A stretch of DNA of 64,000 nucleotides from Rhizobium sp. P32RR-XVIII (GTDB taxonomy: Bacteria; Pseudomonadota; Alphaproteobacteria; Rhizobiales; Rhizobiaceae), in the NCBI RefSeq assembly GCF_012641395.1, contig NZ_JABAIH010000006.1, forward strand, positions 248,001 through 312,000. Reading direction: 5' to 3'. The notes beneath the pieces were generated by a model. It was not told where the DNA came from, ran no database searches, and was given only the letters and a program-made list of their open reading frames with translations. Made by a program: the position numbers and the translations under genes. This document shows positions 63,612 to 64,000 of this stretch, piece by piece. Every line of letters starts with the position of its first letter. Position 1 is the first letter of the stretch.

Positions 63612-64000
63612 TTATTCAGGCCAGCCCTTCAAGAGAACGTTCGCCGATCAAATACATCACGAACCGGTCCGAGCGAAGGCGTAAGGAGGGGTTGCGGCGC
63701 TCCAATCCCTAAAGTCGTACCACCTGATAGGATGAATTGACTTATCGGAAGGGAAACATAACTTTTTCTTGATCGCAAATGATGTTTGCGGGGCTGAAGG
63801 ACGACAGCGAGATCAACAATCGTTTCTCCGATCTGAAGCAATTTTCCCAAAAGGTCAGAACGGATGTGGTGGATGCTGCAGGGGATCGCCCACAGGATCG
63901 CTTCGCCGTTGTCATTGTCGGCGTGACGTGTTCATGAGATAATGCTGAAAAATACAGCGGTGGATTGCGGATTTCGCTCATTGGTGGCGGGATCGCGGTT
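63612..64000. other. Right-edge stretch without a recognisable gene
   Basis: About 390 bases with lower GC than the neighbours. Short frames occur, for example 63779-63937 on the plus strand (52 codons, MMFAGLKDDSEINNRFSDLK at its start), but none has a good ribosome site or family resemblance. It may be the remnant of a broken gene or the upstream region of a gene beyond the edge. Confidence 0.4.

Noticed and set aside
63742..63981. Minus-strand open frame of 79 codons at the right edge
   Set aside because: Composition is rich in Ser, Cys and Arg as expected for an antisense frame; no ribosome site; a competing plus-strand frame exists and is equally weak.

Overview
The window reads as a chromosomal segment of a Rhizobium-type alphaproteobacterium (Rhizobiaceae). 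Pointers are the high-GC coding style, the tkt-gap-pgk-fbaB and zapA-6S RNA blocks, lpiA-atvA (acid-tolerance lysyl-phosphatidylglycerol genes), sqdBDC sulfolipid genes, an RcdA homologue with a CtrA-type site, and RIME-like intergenic repeats. The species is inferred from gene content only; no rRNA or tRNA is visible.

Layout. 1-8.7 kb: the 3' part of a chemotaxis operon (cheW end, three tandem MCP genes, cheW, cheR, cheB). 8.9-16.5 kb: inositol-monophosphatase-like gene, a MotA/MotB-like inner membrane-peptidoglycan pair, a YegP-like protein, an orphan TctC binding protein, a class III nucleotide cyclase and an ABC exporter. 16.6-20.7 kb: rpmE, rcdA, a DUF1192 protein, an MFS transporter, a 54-residue membrane protein and a PhzF-family protein. 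20.8-29.2 kb: leftward central-carbon cluster tkt-gap-(GNAT-antiporter)-pgk-fbaB. 29.5-31.6 kb: DUF4164 protein, zapA, a probable 6S RNA, a DUF1127-like protein and a LysR regulator. 31.6-38 kb: accessory genes (unknown 133-residue protein, MFS transporter, ArsR/SRPBCC divergent pair, 6-phosphogluconate dehydrogenase, MscS channel). 38-46 kb: lpiA-atvA, an SH3/IalB pair, yebC, a PPOX-family protein, an MBL-fold protein and two repeat elements. 46-50.7 kb: ymdB, 5-formyl-THF cyclo-ligase and sqdBDC. 50.7-63 kb: envelope/cell-division block ybgC-(flavin reductase)-tolQRAB-pal-cpoB-tilS-ftsH-glmM, then a methyltransferase on the opposite strand.

How the genes work together. The chemotaxis genes supply receptors, coupling protein and the adaptation enzymes; CheA and CheY would lie upstream, outside the window. 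The glycolytic block interconverts triose phosphates and pentoses. The envelope genes cover Tol-Pal constriction, membrane proteolysis, amino-sugar supply, cationic phospholipid turnover and sulfolipid synthesis. Cell-cycle wiring shows as a perfect TTAA-N7-TTAAC site before rcdA and a near match before tolQ.

I see no CRISPR array, prophage, insertion sequence or clear defence island. The most unusual items are the three MCPs with one, two and three HAMP units, the matched hairpins between them, the non-flagellar stator-like pair, the fbaB-upstream palindrome and the CtrA-type sites.
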